From NCBI GenBank assembly GCA_964644675.1, contig CAZXWK010000005.1, positions 1-64,000 on the forward strand: 64,000 bases of DNA. The letters run 5' to 3'. This DNA comes from CAZXWK01 sp964644675. Lineage in GTDB: Bacteria; Actinomycetota; Coriobacteriia; Anaerosomatales; JAAXUF01. How positions within the stretch are numbered: position 1 is the first letter of the stretch; the number at the start of each line of letters is the position of its first letter. Made by a program: the position numbers and the translations under genes. The notes beneath the pieces are model-generated. The model was given only the letters and a program-made list of their open reading frames with translations, was not told the origin of the DNA and made no database searches. This document shows, one piece after another, positions 32,948-41,737 of this stretch.

Positions 32948-34414
32948 CTACCCCCCTGCCAGCTTCAAGACGATCGGCGCGACGCCCTCGCTTACGAGGG
33001 TGTAGAGCGGACCCGGGAAGATGCCCACGATCATGATCGTGGCGGCGAGCATCGCCATGGGCGTGAAGCGCAGCGCCCCGGCGTCGTGGATCGGGCGGAC
33101 GACCTCGGAGGGCTCTCCGAGCAGGATGCGGCTCAGCAGGCGCAGCACGTAGGTCGCGGTGACGACGACGCCCACGAACGCGGCGGCGGCCAGCCACGGC
33201 GACTCGGTCACGAGTCCTACGTACACGAGCAGCTCGGCGACGAACCCGGCCGTGGACGGCAACCCCATGCTCGACGCGCCCGCGATCACGAAGCACGCCG
33301 CGACGAGCGGAGTCGCCTTCATCAGGCCGCTGATGTCGGCGATCACCCGCGTGTGCGTCTGTTCGTAGATGAAGCCGATGAGCGCGAAGAAGAGCCCGGT
33401 CATGACGCCGTGCGCGAACATCTGGAATCCGGCGCCGGCCAGGCCGAACCGGTCGCCCAGCGCCATGCCGAGGATGACGTAACCCATGTGGCTCACCGAC
33501 GAGTAGCCGATGACGTACTTCAGGTCGGTCTGGCTCATCGCGCAGAACGCGCCGTAGACGACGTTGACCACGCCGATCACCGCAAGGAGCACGCGCCAGT
33601 CGGCCCAGCCGATCGGGAAGAGCGTGAGCCCCAGCCGCATCAGGCCGTACGCGCCGATCTTGAGGAGCACGCCGGCGTGCAGCATCGAGACGGCGGTGGG
33701 CGCCGCGACGTGGCCGTCGGGGGACCACGTGTGGAGCGGCCAGATCGGGATGAGGGTGCCGAAGCCGAGCGTTGCGAGCAGGAACACCCACTTCTGGAAC
33801 GCCGCGCCGTACTCGGTCGTCGCCCAGATCCGCAGGTCGAACGTGTTCTGCCCCACGGCCCAGTACGTGAGCACCAGGACCAGCACGAGCATGGCGCTGC
33901 CCGCGAAGAGGAACAGCGTGAGCTTCATCGCCGAGTACTCTTTGCGCGTGCTGCCCCAGATCGCGATGAGCAGGTACATGGGGAGCACGGCCATCTCGTA
34001 GCTGAAGAAGAGCAGGAACGCGTCGAGCGCGGCGAAGACGCCAAGGACGCCGGTCGTGAGCAGCAGCAGCAGCGCGAAGTACTCTCGCGGCCGCTCGGTG
34101 ACGTTCCACGAGACGAGCACGCCCGTGAAGACGATCATCGACGTCAGCAGGAGCATCGGCACGGAGAGTCCGTCCACGCCGAGGATGTAGCGCGCGCCGA
34201 TCGCCGGGATCCACCGCATGGACTCGATGAACTGGAAGCCCGCAGCCGTCCGGTCGTAGCTGGCGAAGACCCAGAGCGAGGTCGCCAGGCTCACGGTCCC
34301 CGCGGCAAGCGCGATGCCCCGCGCGAGAGCCTGCGTGCGACCGAACAGCGCGATGAGCAGCGCACCTGTGATCGGGGCGAGCACTATGACCGAGAGCACC
34401 GGGATCCCGTTCAT
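32948..34414 (-). CDS. nuoM: NuoM-type subunit with altered TM7 (operon 2)
   Basis: A 488-residue antiporter-like subunit between nuoL and nuoN. TM5 Glu140 (FSYEMAVLPMYLLIAIWG), a TM8 lysine (Lys252, GVLLKIGAYG) and the TM12 glutamate (GFVAELLVYVG) are present. At the TM7 position where other NuoM proteins have lysine it has Leu221 (LGFGTLIPIWPLHTW; codon CTC at 33752-33754), and the next loop reads SPDGHVAAPT instead of LPDAHVEAPT. The TM7 lysine is essential for pumping in studied homologues, so this subunit must work differently or not pump. The ATG at 34414 overlaps the nuoL stop (ATGA). Confidence 0.93.
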   Translation of the reverse strand: MNGIPVLSVIVLAPITGALLIALFGRTQALARGIALAAGTVSLATSLWVFASYDRTAAGFQFIESMRWIPAIGARYILGVDGLSVPMLLLTSMIVFTGVLVSWNVTERPREYFALLLLLTTGVLGVFAALDAFLLFFSYEMAVLPMYLLIAIWGSTRKEYSAMKLTLFLFAGSAMLVLVLVLTYWAVGQNTFDLRIWATTEYGAAFQKWVFLLATLGFGTLIPIWPLHTWSPDGHVAAPTAVSMLHAGVLLKIGAYGLMRLGLTLFPIGWADWRVLLAVIGVVNVVYGAFCAMSQTDLKYVIGYSSVSHMGYVILGMALGDRFGLAGAGFQMFAHGVMTGLFFALIGFIYEQTHTRVIADISGLMKATPLVAACFVIAGASSMGLPSTAGFVAELLVYVGLVTESPWLAAAAFVGVVVTATYVLRLLSRILLGEPSEVVRPIHDAGALRFTPMAMLAATIMIVGIFPGPLYTLVSEGVAPIVLKLAGG

Positions 34415-36348
34415 CGCGCGAACACCCAGATCAACACCACGATGGAAGCCGCCAGCAGGAGCAGGTAGGTCTGGACGTTGCCGGTCTGGATGCGCCTGGT
34501 CTGCCGGCCCCCCTCGATGACGCCGTCGCCGAGCGCGTCCACCGCACCGTCGACGACGCTGCGGTCGAAGCGGGCCATGAGCCGGCTGAGCACCATGCCG
34601 ACGACCCCGAAAGCCCGGACGATCCCATCGATGAGGCCGACGTCGATGCGGCGGAAGAAGCCCGAGATCACGACCGAGGGCTCGACGATGACGCGCTGGT
34701 ACGCGTCGTCGACCCAGAACTGCCGCGTGAGCACGGGCGAGATCGTCCTGTTGCGCAGGTACCAGTCCGGGTTCGCCTTGCCGCGCTGGTACATGAGGTA
34801 CGCGTAGCCGATGCCGGCGAGCGCGGCACCCACGGCAACCGCCGCGAGCGTCAGGTTCATGCCGCCCTCGGCGTGCTCTCCCAGGTACTTGCCGAGCGCG
34901 TAGTCCGCGAGCGGCGACCCGACGACGCCGGCGACGACTGCAAGCGTCGCGAGGATGACGAGCGGACCGGTCATGACCCACGGCGACTCGTGGGCGTGAT
35001 CGCTCTTCGAGTGCGTGCCCGGGGGCGCGAAGAAGGCGAGGAACGTCACGCGCCCCATGTAGAAGGCGGTGAGCATCGCGACGAAGATGCCGAGCGCCAG
35101 GAAGGTCCAGTTCCCCGTCCGCGTCGCCTGGTGATATGCCGAGAGCAGTATCTCGTCCTTGCTCCAGAAGCCGGCCAGCGGGAAGATGCCCGCCAGCGAG
35201 AGCGCACCGATGACCCAGGTCGCCGTCGTCCACGGCATCTTGCGCCACAGGCCGCCCATCTCGCGCACGTCCTGGGTGTGCGTGCCGTGGATGACGCTGC
35301 CGGCCGCGAGGAAGAGCAGCGCCTTGAAGAACGCGTGGGTCATCAGGTGGAAGACCGCTGCGACCCAGCTGCCGACACCGAGCGCCAGCATCATCAGGCC
35401 GAGCTGCGAGATCGTCGAGTACGCGAGGACCTTCTTGATGTCGTCCATCGCGAGCGCGATGAGCGCCGCCATGACCGCGGTGATCGTGCCGATCGTCGCG
35501 ACGACGGTCAGCGTCATCGGGTTCGCCTCGAACAGCGGGTACGAGCGCGCGACCAGGTAGACGCCGGCCGCGACCATCGTCGCCGCGTGGATGAGCGCTG
35601 AGCCCGGCGTGGGACCGGCCATCGCGTCAGGCAGCCACACGTGGAGCGGGAACTGCGCGCTCTTGCCCATCGCTCCCATGAAGAGGAAGAGCGTGGCGGC
35701 GACGAGCGTCGGTCCGGCCCATCCGCCTGACTCCACGAGCTTGAACACCGGCTCGAAGGTGAACGACTTCGCGAACACCCACATGAACGCGAGCGCGAGC
35801 CCGAAGCCCACGTCACCGAAGCGCGTGACCATGAACGCCTTCGACGAGGCGCGGGAGGCGGTCTCCGTCTCGTACCAGAAGCCGATGAGCAGGAACGACG
35901 CGAGCCCCATGACCTCCCAGCACATGTACATGAGGAGCCAGCTGTTCGCGAGCACCACGCCGATCATCGCGGCGGTGAAGAGCGAGATGGCGCCGTAGTA
36001 CCAGCGGAACCGCTCCTCCTCGGACATGTAGCCGAGCGAGTAGACCTGCACGAGCAGGCTCACGAACGACACCACGACGAGCATGAGTGCCGAGAGCGGG
36101 TCCACGAGGACGCCGATCTCGATCGAGACGCCGAACACCTCGATCCAGGGCACGCTCGCCTCGAACCGGGCGCCGTGCATGACCGCCCACAAAATGCCCA
36201 TCGAGGCGGCGAAGATGAGCGCCATGACGGCGATACCGAGGCCCGCCACGAAGTTGCGCGGCAGCTTGCGCCCGGTCGCGAGCACCAGCGCGAAGACGAC
36301 CAGCGGCAGGACCGCGAGCATCCAGCTGTAGGCGAGGAGGCCCGTCAT
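34411..36348 (-). CDS. nuoL: NADH-quinone oxidoreductase subunit L (operon 2)
   Basis: A 645-residue distal subunit. TM5 glutamate in CWEVMGLASFLLIGFWYE and TM7 lysine in MGAMGKSAQFPLHVWLPDAM. The region before the last helix has two similar segments 26 residues apart from residue 568 (IDVGLIDGIVRAFGVV and FDRSVVDGAVDALGDG), then RRIQTGNVQTY, the same layout as in operon 1. The start at ATG 36348 (MTGLLAYSWMLAVLP) overlaps nuoK. In published 2M complexes a longer lateral helix is thought to reach the extra M. Confidence 0.94.
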   Translation of the reverse strand: MTGLLAYSWMLAVLPLVVFALVLATGRKLPRNFVAGLGIAVMALIFAASMGILWAVMHGARFEASVPWIEVFGVSIEIGVLVDPLSALMLVVVSFVSLLVQVYSLGYMSEEERFRWYYGAISLFTAAMIGVVLANSWLLMYMCWEVMGLASFLLIGFWYETETASRASSKAFMVTRFGDVGFGLALAFMWVFAKSFTFEPVFKLVESGGWAGPTLVAATLFLFMGAMGKSAQFPLHVWLPDAMAGPTPGSALIHAATMVAAGVYLVARSYPLFEANPMTLTVVATIGTITAVMAALIALAMDDIKKVLAYSTISQLGLMMLALGVGSWVAAVFHLMTHAFFKALLFLAAGSVIHGTHTQDVREMGGLWRKMPWTTATWVIGALSLAGIFPLAGFWSKDEILLSAYHQATRTGNWTFLALGIFVAMLTAFYMGRVTFLAFFAPPGTHSKSDHAHESPWVMTGPLVILATLAVVAGVVGSPLADYALGKYLGEHAEGGMNLTLAAVAVGAALAGIGYAYLMYQRGKANPDWYLRNRTISPVLTRQFWVDDAYQRVIVEPSVVISGFFRRIDVGLIDGIVRAFGVVGMVLSRLMARFDRSVVDGAVDALGDGVIEGGRQTRRIQTGNVQTYLLLLAASIVVLIWVFAR

Positions 36349-36653
36349 CCCTTCAGCCTCCTGATGCCGTCGATGGCGTTGATGTCGTTGCTGCGGTTGA
36401 GCGTGATGATGATCGCGAGGGCGAGCCCCACCTCGGCGGCGGCAACGACCATGAGGAAGATGACGAAGTTCATGCCGACCGCCTGCTTGGGCGCCACGTA
36501 CGCCGAGAAGGCCGCGAGGTTGAGGTTCACCGCGTTGAGGATCAGCTCCACGCAGATCACGACGCGCAGCGCGCTCTTGGCGGTGAGCGCGCCGAACAGG
36601 CCGATCACGAACAGCGCGGCACCCAGGAAGAGGTAGTGGTTGAGCCCGATCAC
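36345..36653 (-). CDS. nuoK: NADH-quinone oxidoreductase subunit K (operon 2)
   Basis: A 102-residue three-helix subunit; glutamates in ICVELILNAVNLNLAAF and AAAEVGLALAIIITL line the central proton path. The start is GTG at 36653, overlapping the nuoJ stop (GTGA). The stop overlaps nuoL. Confidence 0.94.
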   Translation of the reverse strand: MIGLNHYLFLGAALFVIGLFGALTAKSALRVVICVELILNAVNLNLAAFSAYVAPKQAVGMNFVIFLMVVAAAEVGLALAIIITLNRSNDINAIDGIRRLKG

Positions 36654-37198
36654 GCGGCTCCCCCCTCTCCATCGCCGAGCGCGGCCTGCTCGAGCTCCTC
36701 GGCGACGTCGAGCACGTCGTCCTCGCGCGCGATGACGACCGAGCCGATGAGCGCGATCGTCAGCGAGAGGCCGGCGATCTCGAACGGGAGCACGTAGCGC
36801 GAGAACAGGATCGTCGCGATGGACTCGGTGTCGTGGGCGAAGGGCTCGGTGACCTGCCACCCCGTGCGCCAGAAGACCGCGACGACCGCGACGAAGAACA
36901 GCAGTGCGACCGTGCCGGCGACCCACACGACCGCGCGCCGCGGCACCTCGTCCTTGCCGAGGACGGGCCCGGCGAGCATGAGGCCGAAGAGCACGAGCAC
37001 CGTGATCGCGCCGCCGTACACGAACAGCTGCATCGCGGCGAGGAACTCGCTGCCGAGTATCAGGTAGAGCCCGGCGATCGCCACCAGCGTCGCGAAGAGC
37101 CCGACGACCGCGTGGACGAGGTTGCGGAACGTCACGAGCACGACCGCGCCGGCGATCGCCACAGCCGCGTAGAGGTAGAAGAGGATAGCGGTGCTCAC
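36650..37198 (-). CDS. nuoJ: NADH-quinone oxidoreductase subunit J (operon 2)
   Basis: A 182-residue five-helix subunit with the typical AAMQLFVYGGAITVLVLFG in TM3 and a charged C-terminal tail (AREDDVLDVAEELEQAALGD). The start is GTG at 37198, overlapping the nuoI stop. It has the classic Tyr-Gly-Gly in TM3, unlike the NuoJ of operon 1, which reads Tyr-Ser-Val. Confidence 0.94.
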   Translation of the reverse strand: MSTAILFYLYAAVAIAGAVVLVTFRNLVHAVVGLFATLVAIAGLYLILGSEFLAAMQLFVYGGAITVLVLFGLMLAGPVLGKDEVPRRAVVWVAGTVALLFFVAVVAVFWRTGWQVTEPFAHDTESIATILFSRYVLPFEIAGLSLTIALIGSVVIAREDDVLDVAEELEQAALGDGEGGAA

Positions 37199-37692
37199 GA
37201 GCCCGCCTCCTCGTCGCGATGCGTCGTGCCGAACGTCTCGACGACCTCGGCGATCTGCTCGGGGGTGGACGCGCAGAGCTCGGGCGCCTCACCAGCTGCT
37301 GCAGCGGCGTCGAAGAGCACGAGCAGCGTGCCTGCGCGCTCGGTCACGTTGTTCTCGAAGTCACCGGTGTGGTGCAGCCCGTCGCTCGTGCACTGCTCGA
37401 CGCACATCCCGCAGTACATGCAGCGCCCCAGGTCGATTGTGAACTTGGTGAGCACGCGGCCCGGACCGTCGGTGCGCTTCTCGGACTCGATGATGATCGC
37501 GTCGTCGGGGCAGCTCCGCTCGCAGAGCATGCACGCCTTGCACTTGGGCTCGCCGCTCTCGTCGTGCGCCATCGCAAACGACATGCGGGCACGCTCCGGC
37601 AGGACGCGTTTGCGGTCGGGATACCGGTCGTTGACCGACGGCCGCACCATCCGCCCGAAGACCGTGGCCATGCCCTTGGCGATCCCCTTCAT
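37195..37692 (-). CDS. nuoI: NADH-quinone oxidoreductase subunit I (operon 2)
   Basis: A 165-residue protein with two 4Fe-4S motifs: CKACMLCERSCPDD and CMYCGMCVEQCTSD. The second lacks the usual proline after the last cysteine. N-terminus KGIAKGMATVFGRMVRPSVN. Acidic Ala-rich tail. The ATG at 37692 overlaps nuoH by four bases. Confidence 0.94.
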   Translation of the reverse strand: MKGIAKGMATVFGRMVRPSVNDRYPDRKRVLPERARMSFAMAHDESGEPKCKACMLCERSCPDDAIIIESEKRTDGPGRVLTKFTIDLGRCMYCGMCVEQCTSDGLHHTGDFENNVTERAGTLLVLFDAAAAAGEAPELCASTPEQIAEVVETFGTTHRDEEAGS

Positions 37693-38762
37693 CGGCGGGC
37701 CTCCCTGCCGATGACGGGAGCCGCGTGCTCGCCCGCCTGCGTGCCGAGGAGCGAGATGCCCCACAGGAACCCGCCGAGCAGGACGACCTGCGTCCCGATG
37801 AGCACGAAGACGTTGGTCACGACGCCGAGCGCGGTGAAGAACATGTTGAAGAGCGCCGCGGGGATGAGCACCTTCCACCCGAGCGCCATGAGCTGGTCGA
37901 CTCGCAGGCGCGGAAGCGACCAGCGCACCCAGATGACCATGAAGACCAGCAGGTACGTCTTGGCCAGCAGCCACACGAACCCGAGCGCATCGCTCGCAGG
38001 CCCTCCCCAGCCGCCCAGGAACAGCAGCGTCCCGAAGAGGGACCAGTTGAAGACGTTGGTGTACTCGGCGAGGAAGAACATCGCGAAGTTCATGCTCGAG
38101 TACTCGGTCATGTAGCCGGCGACGAGCTCGGACTCGGCCTCCGGGAGGTCAAACGGCGTGCGGTTGAGCTCGGCGAGCATGCCGATGAAGAACAGCACGA
38201 ACGCAAAGGGCTGGGTCACGACGTTCCACACGGTGGACTGCGCCTCGACGATCGTCGAGAGCTTCATCGACCCGGCCAGCATGATCACGCCGAGCACCGC
38301 GAGGATCATCGGCACCTCGTAGCTGATCTGCTGCGCAGCCGCGCGGAACCCGCCGATGACGGAGTACTTGTTGTGGGAACCCCACCCGGCGATCAGTATC
38401 GCGACGGGGAAGAGCGCGGCGACCGCGAAGACCATGAAGATGCCGACATCCATGCTGTAGCCGACGAACCGCTCCATCCACGGCGAGGCGCTGTAGATGA
38501 GGATCGAGGGCAGGTAGGCGAGCACCGGCGCGAGGTGGAACAGGAAGCCGTCGGCGCCGGCGGGCATGGTGTCCTCTTTGCCGAGCATCTTGAGCGCGTC
38601 GGCGAAGGGCTGGAGCACGCCGTGCCACCCGGTGCGCATCGGGCCGAGGCGCGACTGCATGTGTCCGGCCCACTTCCGCTCGCACCACATGACCACGACC
38701 GTGTTCACGAGCACGAGCACCACGATCACGATGACGCCGAGGAAGAGGTTGACCAGGTTCAT
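37689..38762 (-). CDS. nuoH: NADH-quinone oxidoreductase subunit H (operon 2)
   Basis: A 357-residue quinone-chamber membrane subunit. Conserved loops: MQSRLGPMRTGWHGVLQPF, AGWGSHNKYSVIGGFRAAAQ, ISYEVPMILAVLG and NRTPFDLPEAESELVAGYMTE. The acidic loop that forms the E-channel is complete. The ATG at 38762 overlaps the nuoCD stop. Confidence 0.96.
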   Translation of the reverse strand: MNLVNLFLGVIVIVVLVLVNTVVVMWCERKWAGHMQSRLGPMRTGWHGVLQPFADALKMLGKEDTMPAGADGFLFHLAPVLAYLPSILIYSASPWMERFVGYSMDVGIFMVFAVAALFPVAILIAGWGSHNKYSVIGGFRAAAQQISYEVPMILAVLGVIMLAGSMKLSTIVEAQSTVWNVVTQPFAFVLFFIGMLAELNRTPFDLPEAESELVAGYMTEYSSMNFAMFFLAEYTNVFNWSLFGTLLFLGGWGGPASDALGFVWLLAKTYLLVFMVIWVRWSLPRLRVDQLMALGWKVLIPAALFNMFFTALGVVTNVFVLIGTQVVLLGGFLWGISLLGTQAGEHAAPVIGREARR

Positions 38763-40540
38763 CGGTCGATCTCCCCCATCACGACGTCGACGGAGCCCAT
38801 GATCGCGATGACGTCGCCGACCCGGTTCTCCGGCAGGACCGCGGGCGTGACGTGGAGGTTGGAGAAGGCAGGCGAGCGGACCTTCAGACGCCACGGCTGG
38901 GCGCTGCCGTCGCTCTCGAGGTAGACGCCGAGCTCCCCGCGCGGACTCTCGACGCGCCGGAACGCGCTACCCGCCGGCGGGCGTAGGGCGCGCGGGACGC
39001 TCGGGTTGACGAAGTCGCCCTCGGGCATGCCCTCGAGCGCGAGGAGCGCGAGCCGCGCGGACTCGCGCATCTCGGCGATGCGCACGGCGTAGCGGTCGAA
39101 GGTGTCGCCGCGCTCGCCGAGCGGGACGTGCACGTCGAAGTCGGCGTAGGCCGCGTAGGGCTCGTCTCGGCGAAGGTCGATGTCGACGCCGGACGCGCGG
39201 GCCATGGGACCCGTCACGCCGAAGTCGAGGATCGTCTGAGGGGTGATGACGCCGATGCCCCGGGTGCGATTGCGGAAGATCTCGTTACCGGTGAGGAGCG
39301 CCTCGTAACCGTCGAGCGAGGAGTCCAACGTGCGAAGGTAGGCGCCGAGGCGATCCGCGCACCCTGCGGGCAGGTCGTCCTTCACGCCACCGGGGCGGAA
39401 GTAGTTGAACATCATCCGTCCGCCAGTGATCTCCTCGAAGAAGTCGAGGATCGCCTCGCGGTCGCGGAACGAGAACAGCATGGGTGTGTAGGCGCCCAGG
39501 TCCAGGCCGCACGCGGCGAACCACGTCGTGTGGCTTGTGATGCGCACGAGCTCGCCCATGAGCACGCGCAGGTACTGCGCCTTGGGCGGCACCTCGATCT
39601 GGGCGAGCTCCTCGGCACACGACAGAAGGGCGAGCTCGGTGTGGAAGCCGGACACGTAGTCGGCTCGGTCCACGAGCGCGGTGCAGGCGCGGTACGAGCG
39701 CGACTCGCAGAGCTTCTCGATGCAGCGGTGCAGGTAGCCGTGGGTCACGTCGGCCGCGAGCACCTGCTCGCCCTCGAGCGCGAGCCAGAGGTGGAGCACT
39801 CCGTGCATGCTCGGGTGCTGCGGCCCCATGTTGAGCAGGAGGCGCTGCGAGTGAAGCACGGGGTCGCCCTGCTCCCCCACGGCCTCGATGGGATCGGGGT
39901 ACGGCAGGACGACGTGATCGGACGACTCGGGCCGGAAACCGGGCTCGAGGTCGCCGTGGCCTTGAAGCGCCCACGCGACCTGCTCTTCGCTCACGCCCGC
40001 CGCGGGCATCTCGAAGCCCTTGCGCAACGGGTGCCCGGCGAAGTCGTCGCGGAGCACGATGCGGCGCAGGTTGGGGTGGCGTGAGAAGACGACGCCGAAC
40101 AGGTCGAAGACCTCGCGCTCGAGCGGAGCCGCGCCTGGCCACAGGTCGCAGATCGTGGGGACGCGCAGGTCGTCCTCGTCGAGCAGCACCGAGACGACCG
40201 CGGTGGTGTGGTCTTCTCGGCGGGTGACGGCGTAGACCATCTTCACGCCCGCGGGCGCAGGGGCGGCCGGTGTGGCGCTCTCGTCGGGCTCGGCGCCCTC
40301 GCGTGCAGGCGCGGCGGGTACCGCAGACGCGACGGGCTTCTCGGCGGGGCGCTCGGCCGCGGTGAGCAGCGCGAGGTGCGTGAAGCCGCGCTCGTGCTTG
40401 AGCGCCGCGAGCACCTCGTGGAGCCGGGCGGGTGTCGTCATCGCGTGCGGAAGGCCGCCGGCTCCCAGCGTCCCGACGTCCGAGACGCCGGGCAGGCTCT
40501 CGAACACCGCGGGCATGGTAGCTGCCGCGGGCGCCGTCAT
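38759..40540 (-). CDS. nuoCD: Fused NADH-quinone oxidoreductase subunits C and D (operon 2)
   Basis: A 593-residue fusion. NuoC is interrupted around residues 65-100 by an Ala/Pro-rich insertion (SAVPAAPAREGAEPDESATP) between its first strands and KMVYAVTRREDHTTAVVS; this insert is absent from operon 1. NuoD follows, with the quinone-site His in LNMGPQHPSMHGVLHL and Tyr in VDRADYVSGFHTEL. The start at ATG 40540 overlaps the nuoB stop by four bases. The C-terminus (DVVMGEIDR) is normal. Confidence 0.94.
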   Translation of the reverse strand: MTAPAAATMPAVFESLPGVSDVGTLGAGGLPHAMTTPARLHEVLAALKHERGFTHLALLTAAERPAEKPVASAVPAAPAREGAEPDESATPAAPAPAGVKMVYAVTRREDHTTAVVSVLLDEDDLRVPTICDLWPGAAPLEREVFDLFGVVFSRHPNLRRIVLRDDFAGHPLRKGFEMPAAGVSEEQVAWALQGHGDLEPGFRPESSDHVVLPYPDPIEAVGEQGDPVLHSQRLLLNMGPQHPSMHGVLHLWLALEGEQVLAADVTHGYLHRCIEKLCESRSYRACTALVDRADYVSGFHTELALLSCAEELAQIEVPPKAQYLRVLMGELVRITSHTTWFAACGLDLGAYTPMLFSFRDREAILDFFEEITGGRMMFNYFRPGGVKDDLPAGCADRLGAYLRTLDSSLDGYEALLTGNEIFRNRTRGIGVITPQTILDFGVTGPMARASGVDIDLRRDEPYAAYADFDVHVPLGERGDTFDRYAVRIAEMRESARLALLALEGMPEGDFVNPSVPRALRPPAGSAFRRVESPRGELGVYLESDGSAQPWRLKVRSPAFSNLHVTPAVLPENRVGDVIAIMGSVDVVMGEIDR

Positions 40541-41064
40541 ACGGCCGCCTTGCCGGCGCGCCGCAAAGCGGTGGCCTGCTCGGCGGCGGTGGGGATACCG
40601 GCCGAGTTGCGCTCCATGAGCATGAGCAGCGCGTTCATGAGCGCCTCGGGGCGAGGCGGGCAGCCCGGGATGTAGACGTCCACCGGCAGGATCTGGTCGA
40701 CGCCCTGCACCACGTTGTAGCCGTCGGCGAAGGGACCGCCGCTCACCGCGCACGAGCCCATCGCGATGACCTGCTTGGGCGAAGCCATCTGGTCGTAGAG
40801 CAGCCGGACGCGGGGGACCATCTTGAGGTTGATGGTGCCCGAGACGATCATGCAGTCCGCCTGGCGCGGGGAGTTGCGGAAGAAGATGCCGAAGCGCTCG
40901 GTGTCGTAGCGGGCGCTTCCGACCGTCATCATCTCGATGGCGCAGCACGCGGTGCCGAAGGTGAGCGGCCACATCGAGTGCCCTCGGGCCCAGTTCATGA
41001 GGAACTGCAGCGGCGCGATGAGTACCTTGGTCTCCTCGTCGACGAAGACCTCGTCTACTGCCAC
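40537..41064 (-). CDS. nuoB: NADH-quinone oxidoreductase subunit B (operon 2)
   Basis: A 175-residue N2-cluster protein: Cys pair in FGTACCAIEMMTVG, Cys in MGSCAVSGGPFADG and in IPGCPPRPEAL. The start is GTG at 41064 (VAVDEVFVDEETKVL), inside the end of nuoA with ten bases overlap, as in operon 1. Confidence 0.94.
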   Translation of the reverse strand: MAVDEVFVDEETKVLIAPLQFLMNWARGHSMWPLTFGTACCAIEMMTVGSARYDTERFGIFFRNSPRQADCMIVSGTINLKMVPRVRLLYDQMASPKQVIAMGSCAVSGGPFADGYNVVQGVDQILPVDVYIPGCPPRPEALMNALLMLMERNSAGIPTAAEQATALRRAGKAAV

Positions 41065-41411
41065 TTCAGCACCCCCTTGCGCCACGCGTAGGCGAGCCCG
41101 AGTACGAGAATGGCCACGAACACGGCCATCTCGGCGAAGCCGTAGACGCCGAGCTTCTTGACGATGACGGCCCAGGGGTAGAGGAAGACGGTCTCGACGT
41201 CGAAGACGACGAAGATGATCGCGAAGACGTAGTAGGCGACCCGGAAGCGCACCCAAGGCTCCCCGACCGGGAGTTCGCCGCACTCGTAGGGGCTCGCCTT
41301 GGCCTCGCTCGGCGAATGCGGAGCGAGCAGGCGCGGCAGGGAAACGAGGAGATACGCAAGCACGGCGCCCACGAGCAGAAAGCCCGTGAACACCCAAGCC
41401 GCGACTGCCAT
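41055..41411 (-). CDS. nuoA: NADH-quinone oxidoreductase subunit A (operon 2)
   Basis: A 118-residue three-helix subunit with ASPYECGELPVGEPWVRFRV and FDVETVFLYPWAV. It is the first gene of operon 2, with an ATG at 41411. The leader upstream is 326 bases long and described separately. Confidence 0.94.
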   Translation of the reverse strand: MAVAAWVFTGFLLVGAVLAYLLVSLPRLLAPHSPSEAKASPYECGELPVGEPWVRFRVAYYVFAIIFVVFDVETVFLYPWAVIVKKLGVYGFAEMAVFVAILVLGLAYAWRKGVLKWQ

Positions 41412-41677
41412 GCCCTACCCCCGTCCCCAGGCTCGCTTGGTCGTCTTGTGGGGGTAGTACGACTCGGTACTGTGAAATCCTGCCGAATCCCTATTCACGT
41501 TCACCAAGGATTCGGCGCAGTCCACCCAATCAGCCGAGGATCCGAAGCGTCTCCAACGCCACGTCGGGCGACGCAGGGAGCGCGCGAACGCCCGGTTCAT
41601 CGGAGTCCGCGCGCATACCACGGCGAAGGTGGTCGGGCGGGTTGTGGACGCCTGCACGTTGCCCGGGTTCGACGGGC

Positions 41678-41701
41678 CCGTCCCGCGCATGCGCGGGACG
41701 G
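41678..41701. repeat. Perfect 24-base palindrome
   Basis: Half-site CCGTCCCGCGCA followed directly by its complement, with no loop. It lies 36 bases beyond the tRNA-Thr 3' end and could be a DNA-level protein site, or an RNA hairpin that ends tRNA transcripts. Confidence 0.6.
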
Positions 41702-41714
41702 CCGTCAGAGTGAA

Positions 41715-41728
41715 AGCGCTTTCGCGCT
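41715..41728 (-). terminator. Possible tRNA-Thr terminator
   Basis: AGCGC-GAAA-GCGCT on the minus strand, followed by TTCACTCT, starting nine bases after the tRNA. A short stem with a stable GNRA-type loop. Confidence 0.5.
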
Positions 41729-41737
41729 GAAGAATCG

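Larger units (their letters stand above)
41412..41737 (-). promoter_or_regulatory. Leader/promoter region of nuo operon 2
   Basis: A 326-base gap between nuoA and tRNA-Thr. No gene is seen in it; long frames that cross it also cross the tRNA and look spurious. It holds an inverted repeat CCGAATCC (41483-41490) and GGATTCGG (41508-41515) separated by 17 bases, which encloses a TTCACGTTCACC direct repeat, and a 24-base palindrome at 41678-41701. No good -35/-10 pair could be found. Confidence 0.4.

Noticed and set aside
20178..41411. The two nuo operons as a recent duplication
   Set aside because: NuoA and other subunits differ at about half of their positions, gene lengths differ and one operon has an extra subunit, so a recent duplication is ruled out.
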